Positions 6,708 to 10,032 of a stretch of 10,032 nucleotides of DNA are shown here, piece after piece. The notes beneath the pieces were generated by a model, which had not been told where the DNA came from, did not search any database, and worked only from the letters and a program-made list of their open reading frames with translations. Position 1 is the first letter of the stretch. Every line of letters starts with the position of its first letter. Both the position numbers and the translations under genes were made by a program. The stretch is from an uncultured Rhodanobacteraceae bacterium. Lineage in GTDB: Bacteria > Pseudomonadota > Gammaproteobacteria > Xanthomonadales > Rhodanobacteraceae. The stretch is taken from NCBI GenBank assembly GCA_937902695.1, contig CALFNI010000522.1, positions 1 to 10,032 on the forward strand. The letters run 5' to 3'.

Positions 6708-7658
6708 ATGCATAAGGCCGACGCGCGCCCGCTTGCCATCTTCCTCATGGGCGCCACGGCGACCGGCAAGACCGCGCTCGCTTGCGCGCTCGCCGAGCGG
6801 TTTCCGCTCGGGCTGGTCAGCGTCGATTCGGCGCTGGTCTATCGCGGGCTCGACATCGGCGCGGCGAAGCCCGACGCGGCGACGCTCGCGCGCCATCCGC
6901 ACCGGCTGATCGACATTCGCGATCCGTCGCAACCGTACTCGGCCGCCGAGTTCCGCAGCGATGCGCTCGCCGCGATGGAAGCCATCGCGGGCGAAGGGCG
7001 CGTGCCGCTGCTCGCGGGCGGCACCGGGCTCTACTTCCGCGCGCTCGCGCAGGGACTTTCCGCGCTGCCCGAGGCCGATCCCGCGGTGCGTCGGCGCATC
7101 GCCGACGAGGCCGCGAAGATCGGCTGGCCCGCGCTGCACGAGCGGCTGCGATCGCTCGATGCGGCGTCGGCCGAACGCATCCGCCGCGGCGATGCGCAGC
7201 GCATCCAGCGCGCGCTCGAGATCATCGAGCTCGCCGGCCGGCCGATGTCCGCGCTCACCGGCGGCCCGCCCGAGCGTCCGCCGTGGCGGATCCTCAAGCT
7301 CGCGCTCGTGCCGCGCGATCGCGGAGCGCTGCATCAGCGCATTGCCGCGCGTTTCGACGCGATGCTCGCCGCGGGGTTCCTCGACGAAGTACGCGCGCTG
7401 CGCCGGCGCGGCGATCTCGCTCCGGACCTCCCGGCGCTCCGCGCCGTCGGCTACCGCCAGGCCTGGGAGCATCTTGAGGGCGCGACGGATGCCCCCACGT
7501 TCCGGGAACGCGCGATCTTCGCGACCCGGCAGCTCGCCAAGCGCCAGGTCACGTGGCTTCGCGCCGAGCTCGACGCGCGCTGGTTCGATCCCGACGAGGC
7601 GGTCGCCGCGCATGGCGTCGACGCGGCGGTCGGCGCATTCCTCGCGTCCGTCCGGTGA
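6708..7658 (+). CDS. miaA: tRNA dimethylallyltransferase MiaA
   Basis: MiaA transfers a dimethylallyl group from DMAPP to N6 of A37 in tRNAs reading UNN codons, the first step to ms2i6A. The 316-residue product has the P-loop GATATGKT at 15-22, [16 protein letters not shown] (40-55), [18 protein letters not shown] (65-82), [13 protein letters not shown] (101-113), [10 protein letters not shown] (162-171), GYRQAW (248-253) and [14 protein letters not shown] (272-285); all are family hallmarks. The ATG at 6708 is fixed by an in-frame TAA 12 bases upstream. It heads the conserved miaA-hfq-hflX-hflK order, although mutL, its usual upstream neighbour in enterics, is replaced by divergent tdh. Its substrate DMAPP also feeds IspA, encoded 3 kb away, but the two are on opposite strands and no shared control is evident. 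Confidence 0.96.
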   Translation: MHKADARPLAIFLMGATATGKTALACALAERFPLGLVSVDSALVYRGLDIGAAKPDAATLARHPHRLIDIRDPSQPYSAAEFRSDALAAMEAIAGEGRVPLLAGGTGLYFRALAQGLSALPEADPAVRRRIADEAAKIGWPALHERLRSLDAASAERIRRGDAQRIQRALEIIELAGRPMSALTGGPPERPPWRILKLALVPRDRGALHQRIAARFDAMLAAGFLDEVRALRRRGDLAPDLPALRAVGYRQAWEHLEGATDAPTFRERAIFATRQLAKRQVTWLRAELDARWFDPDEAVAAHGVDAAVGAFLASVR

Positions 7659-7664
7659 GATGAC

Positions 7665-7726
7665 GAATCCGTGGCGTACGGCATTTTATTTGCCGGAACA
7701 AATCGTTAAGATGATTCCACGGATTC
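7665..7726. repeat. Nested inverted repeats in the miaA-hfq spacer
   Basis: GAATCCGTGG (7665-7674) and CCACGGATTC (7717-7726) are perfect 10-base inverted repeats 42 bases apart. Inside them lies a small hairpin, CGGCA-TTTTATT-TGCCG (7679-7695), and the most AT-rich stretch of the spacer (about 7681-7716). The stretch could hold an hfq promoter (TTTATT 7685-7690, TAAGAT 7707-7712, 16 bp apart, weak match). The repeats could be an operator, a cruciform or an RNA stem at the miaA 3' end. Confidence 0.55.
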
Positions 7727-7742
7727 ACGTACACGGTTGAAC

Positions 7743-7780
7743 CGGGGCGACCGGGCGCAGCTTGCGCCGCGCCGTTTTTT
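7743..7780 (+). terminator. Hairpin followed by six T residues in the hfq leader (terminator, attenuator or Hfq site)
   Basis: An inner stem GCGCA/TGCGC (7755-7759 with 7763-7767, loop GCT) is enclosed by an outer stem CGGGGCG/CGCGCCG (7743-7749 with 7768-7774) with one G-G mismatch and a 5-base bulge. TTTTTT follows directly at 7775-7780. This is the shape of an intrinsic terminator. It lies only 35 bases before the hfq ATG, which leaves little room for a promoter downstream of it, so partial termination of miaA transcripts or attenuation of hfq are the natural readings. Hfq also binds U-tails behind hairpins, so it could be an autoregulatory site. Confidence 0.6.
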
Positions 7781-7815
7781 GCCGGTTCGGGGATTTGCTG
7801 GTGGAGAAGAAGACC

Positions 7816-8088
7816 ATGGCCAAGGGGCAGTCATTGCAGGATCCTTTTCTGAATGCGTTGCGGCGGGAGCGGGTGCCGGTGTCGATCTACCTCGTCAACG
7901 GCATCAAACTGCAGGGCACGGTCGAGTCGTTCGACCAGTTCGTCGTGCTGTTGCGCAATACCGTCAGCCAGATGGTCTACAAGCACGCCATATCGACCGT
8001 GGTGCCGACCCGCAATGTCCGTGTCGGCGCCGAAGGCGTCACGGGCACAGCGCCGGCGTCGGCCGATGCGGGCGAGCATCACGAGTAA
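7816..8088 (+). CDS. hfq: RNA chaperone Hfq
   Basis: Hfq forms a hexameric Sm-like ring that stabilises small RNAs and pairs them with mRNAs. The 90-residue product keeps every key E. coli position: proximal-face Q8, D9, F42, K56 and H57 (YKHAIST at 55-61), distal-face Y25, I30 and K31, and the rim patch RRER at 16-19. The Sm core ends near residue 65; the remaining 25-residue tail ends in an acidic GEHHE, consistent with the acidic tips that compete for the ring's basic surface. ATG at 7816 is preceded by GGAG (7803-7806) with a 9-base gap. It sits between miaA and hflX as in other gammaproteobacteria. Its 157-base upstream spacer holds nested inverted repeats and a hairpin with a T-run, suggesting separate control from miaA. 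Its frame continues directly into hflX after the TAA. Confidence 0.97.
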   Translation: MAKGQSLQDPFLNALRRERVPVSIYLVNGIKLQGTVESFDQFVVLLRNTVSQMVYKHAISTVVPTRNVRVGAEGVTGTAPASADAGEHHE

Positions 8089-8094
8089 ATCCCG

Positions 8095-9414
8095 CTGTTC
8101 GAACGATCCAGAAAAGGCGAACGCGCGCTGCTGCTGCAGCCGCAGGAGCCGGGCCGTGCCGACCCCGCCGCTCTCGATGAGTTCGGCGAGCTTGCGCGCT
8201 CGGCCGGCGCGAGCGTCGTCGGGCAGCTGACGGCACGCGTCGAGAAGCCGAACCCGCGCTATTTCGTCGGCACCGGCAAGGCCGAGGAGCTCGCCGAGCA
8301 GAGGAAGGCGCTCGACGCCGACCTGATCCTCGTCAATCGCACGCTCTCGCCCGTGCAGGAACGAAATCTCGAAAAGCTCACCGAGTGCCGCGTCGTCGAT
8401 CGCACCGGGCTGATCCTCGACATCTTCGCGCAGCGCGCGCGCTCGCACGAAGGCAAGCTGCAGGTCGAGCTCGCGCAGTTGAAGCACATGTCGACGCGCC
8501 TCGTGCGCGGCTGGACGCATCTCGAGCGCCAGCGCGGCGGCTCCATCGGCCTGCGCGGCCCGGGCGAGACGCAGCTCGAGCTCGATCGCCGCATCATCGG
8601 CGAGCGCATGAAGGCTTTGAAGAAGCGGCTCGACAAGGTCGAGGTGCAGCGCAACCAGGCGCGCCGCGCGCGCCAGCGCAACGCGGTGCCGGTGGTCGCG
8701 CTCGTCGGCTACACGAACGCGGGCAAGTCGACGCTGTTCAACGCGCTGACCGGTTCGGCGGTCTACGCGGCGAACCAGCTCTTCGCGACGCTCGATCCGA
8801 CCGTGCGCCGGCTCGAAGGGCTCGCCTCGGGCCCGGTCGTGCTCGCCGACACGGTGGGATTCATCCGCGACCTGCCGCACGATCTCGTCGCCGCGTTCCG
8901 CTCGACGCTTTCGGAAGCGCGCGACGCGGACCTCTTGCTGCACGTCGTCGACGCGTCCGATCCCGAGCGCGACGATCGCATGGCCGACGTCGATACGGTG
9001 CTGCGCGAGATCGGCGCCGGCGATCTGCCGCAGGTGCTCGTCTTCAACAAGATCGATCGGATGCCGGACGCGCTGCCGCGCCTGGACAGCATCGACGGCG
9101 GCCGGACGCCGCGTGCGTGGCTTTCGGCCGTCACCGGCGCCGGGCTCGACGGGCTCAAGGCGGCGATCGAGCACAAGCTCGGCGCCGAGCGCGTTCGCAC
9201 CGAGCTGCACGTGCCATCGTCGTCGGGCCGCCTGCGCGCGCGGCTGCACGCGCAAGGCATCGTCGCCGAGGAAGAGCCCGAGGATTCGGGCTGGCGCATC
9301 CGCATCGACGCGCCGCGCGCGCTCGTCGAGCCGCTGTACGGCCTCCCGGATGGCGATGGAGACTGGCTGCGCCGCCGGTTGCTTGCCCCCTCTACACCCC
9401 CTACCTACAATTAG
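8095..9414 (+). CDS. hflX: HflX ribosome-associated GTPase, non-AUG (CTG) start proposed
   Basis: HflX is a GTPase that splits or rescues stalled 70S ribosomes, notably after heat shock. From CTG at 8095 the product is 439 residues, the family length, and begins FERSRKGERALLL, matching the E. coli start MFDRYDAGEQAVL. Other motifs, numbered from 8095: GTGKAEEL (59-66), LSPVQERNLEKL (84-95), the HflX-specific GPGETQLELDRR (155-166), G1 GYTNAGKS (205-212), G2 FATLDPT (230-236), G3 DTVGF (252-256) and G4 NKID (318-321). The first ATG, GTG or TTG in frame is GTG at 8353, which would remove 86 conserved N-terminal residues. The frame is the same as hfq and is interrupted only by the hfq TAA at 8086-8088. 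No strong Shine-Dalgarno precedes 8095; ATC at 8089 is another possible unusual start. Product certain, start uncertain. Confidence 0.9.
   Translation: MFERSRKGERALLLQPQEPGRADPAALDEFGELARSAGASVVGQLTARVEKPNPRYFVGTGKAEELAEQRKALDADLILVNRTLSPVQERNLEKLTECRVVDRTGLILDIFAQRARSHEGKLQVELAQLKHMSTRLVRGWTHLERQRGGSIGLRGPGETQLELDRRIIGERMKALKKRLDKVEVQRNQARRARQRNAVPVVALVGYTNAGKSTLFNALTGSAVYAANQLFATLDPTVRRLEGLASGPVVLADTVGFIRDLPHDLVAAFRSTLSEARDADLLLHVVDASDPERDDRMADVDTVLREIGAGDLPQVLVFNKIDRMPDALPRLDSIDGGRTPRAWLSAVTGAGLDGLKAAIEHKLGAERVRTELHVPSSSGRLRARLHAQGIVAEEEPEDSGWRIRIDAPRALVEPLYGLPDGDGDWLRRRLLAPSTPPTYN
9383..9411 (+). promoter_or_regulatory. Sigma-70-like promoter for hflK inside the end of hflX
   Basis: TTGCCC (9383-9388) matches TTGACA at 4 of 6 positions and TACAAT (9406-9411) matches TATAAT at 5 of 6, with the optimal 17-bp spacing. 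The -10 box ends directly at the hflX TAG stop (9412-9414). A transcript starting near 9418 would have a leader of about 167 bases before hflK. This would uncouple hflK from hfq-hflX. Confidence 0.6.
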
Positions 9415-9426
9415 TCGTGCGATCGT

Positions 9427-9469
9427 CCCTGATCGCTTCTTCAGGGCCGCACTTCACCGCTTGGTGCGG
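9427..9469 (+). other. Two consecutive hairpins in the hflK leader
   Basis: CCCTGA (9427-9432) pairs with TCAGGG (9441-9446) over an 8-base loop, and CCGCAC (9447-9452) pairs with GTGCGG (9464-9469), directly abutting. An alternative inner pairing is CACC (9455-9458) with GGTG (9463-9466). No T-run follows, so a simple terminator is unlikely. They would sit at the very 5' end of a transcript from the proposed 9383-9411 promoter, where they may protect the mRNA. The rest of the leader, 9470-9571, shows nothing I can name. Confidence 0.5.
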
Positions 9470-9584
9470 TCAATCAAGATGACGTCCGGATGCGACCATC
9501 CATGGCCGCGGTCTCAACGAAGAGCCGCAGTGTCGAAGAAGCGCTCTGGACGTTGCGGCGCCGCCGGCAACGAGGACACGAGGA

Positions 9585-10032
9585 ATGGCCTGGAACGAAC
9601 CCGGTAGCGGCAAACAGCGCGACCCATGGAAGGACTCGGGCGGCGGTCCATCGCCCGATTTCGACGCGCTCCTCAAGCGCATCGGCAGCTTCTTCAACCG
9701 CCTCTTCAGCGGCGGCGGCGGTCCCGGTGTCGCCATCGTCGCGATCGCGCTGGTCTGGATCGCATGGGATTCGAGCGCCGTCATCAAGGCGAACGAGTCG
9801 GGCGTCGTGCTCCGCTTCGGCCAGTACGCGCGCACGATGGCGCCGGGCTTCAACCTCAAGTGGCCGCGTCCGATCGAGACCGTGCTCAAGGTCAACGCGA
9901 AGAACGTCGGACAGACATCGGATCAGGTGCGCGTGCTGACCAAGGACGAGAACATCGTCCTCGTCGATTTCAACGTGCAATACACGGTCGCCGATCCGCA
10001 GCAATATCTTTTCAGCGTTCGCGATCCCGACG
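9585..10032 (+). CDS. hflK: HflK, SPFH-family regulator of the FtsH protease (partial, 3' end outside window)
   Basis: HflK and HflC form a large membrane cage around the AAA protease FtsH and modulate degradation of membrane and regulatory proteins. The first 149 residues are present. They begin MAWNEPGSGKQRDPW, the typical Gly-rich cytoplasmic tail of HflK, then a single membrane anchor at about 48-62 (VAIVAIALVWIAW region), then the start of the SPFH/band 7 domain: ESGVVLRFGQY (71-81), GFNLKWPRPIE (88-98), VLTKDENIVLVDFNVQY (117-133). GAGGA (9572-9576) lies 8 bases before the ATG at 9585, fixing the start. It follows hflX by 170 bases, a larger gap than usual for this cluster, with its own likely promoter. 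hflC is expected just beyond the window. Confidence 0.95.
   Translation, partial: MAWNEPGSGKQRDPWKDSGGGPSPDFDALLKRIGSFFNRLFSGGGGPGVAIVAIALVWIAWDSSAVIKANESGVVLRFGQYARTMAPGFNLKWPRPIETVLKVNAKNVGQTSDQVRVLTKDENIVLVDFNVQYTVADPQQYLFSVRDPD

Noticed and set aside
4154..6715. 853-codon open frame on the plus strand across tilS and tdh
   Set aside because: It is antisense to two confidently identified genes, its translation is Arg/Ala/Asp-rich with no recognisable motif, and long antisense frames are expected from GC-rich third positions.
7711..7740. Nine-codon leader ORF (MIPRIHVHG) before hfq
   Set aside because: No ribosome binding site, no regulatory codon run, and its sequence largely reflects the inverted repeat.
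7831..9255. 474-codon open frame on the minus strand across hfq and hflX
   Set aside because: It mirrors two conserved genes and shows only low-complexity composition; a codon-bias shadow.
9479..9607. Small ORF starting at ATG 9479 in the hflK leader
   Set aside because: It lacks a Shine-Dalgarno sequence, overlaps the hflK start out of frame and resembles no known leader peptide.
1..10032. Mobile island, defence system, toxin-antitoxin pair or CRISPR array
   Set aside because: Every substantial coding region is assigned to a conserved housekeeping family; the only repeats are the two REP-like pairs and very short tandem units, with no integrase, transposase or spacer array.

Overview
The window looks like ordinary chromosome from a high-GC gammaproteobacterium. 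The order Xanthomonadales (Lysobacterales) is most likely, judged from remembered resemblance of the PmbA, Hfq, HflX and IspA products; no database search was possible. The genes are core housekeeping genes packed end to end, and no gene-free stretch exceeds 300 bases. I see no phage, IS element, CRISPR array, rRNA, tRNA or defence locus. The 'exciting undescribed system' is not here in the sense of an accessory island. What deserves a second look is at the level of gene starts, leaders and small structured repeats.

Layout. Positions 1-161 are the 3' end of tldD (+). A paired inverted REP-like element (185-263) separates it from convergent yjgA/darP (-, 266-796). pmbA/tldE (+, 827-2182) is divergent from yjgA, so the two halves of the TldD/TldE protease flank a ribosome-assembly factor. 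A short spacer with three tandem 15-16-mers precedes a small DUF4870 membrane protein (+, 2338-2772). A GC-rich hairpin then marks the convergent border with a minus-strand block that reads, in transcription order, tdh (6628-5591), tilS (5530-4187), xseB (4106-3861) and ispA (3760-2864). A second REP-like pair (3767-3846) sits between xseB and ispA.

The right half is the conserved gammaproteobacterial cluster miaA (6708-7658), hfq (7816-8088), hflX (8095-9414) and hflK (9585 to the window end), all on +. It is divergent from tdh across a 79-bp spacer that carries a perfect TATAAT for tdh. These genes link tRNA modification (MiaA), sRNA regulation (Hfq), ribosome rescue or splitting (HflX) and control of the FtsH membrane protease (HflK).

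Main points of interest: (1) hflX has no ATG, GTG or TTG at its expected start. The frame that matches the HflX N-terminus begins at a CTG six bases after the hfq stop and is in the same frame as hfq. (2) The two REP-like loci share a 31-base arm with an 8-bp stem, and most differences between arms are compensated base-pair changes. (3) A hairpin followed by six T residues lies in the hfq leader, with a second, larger inverted repeat upstream. (4) A promoter-like sequence for hflK overlaps the end of hflX.
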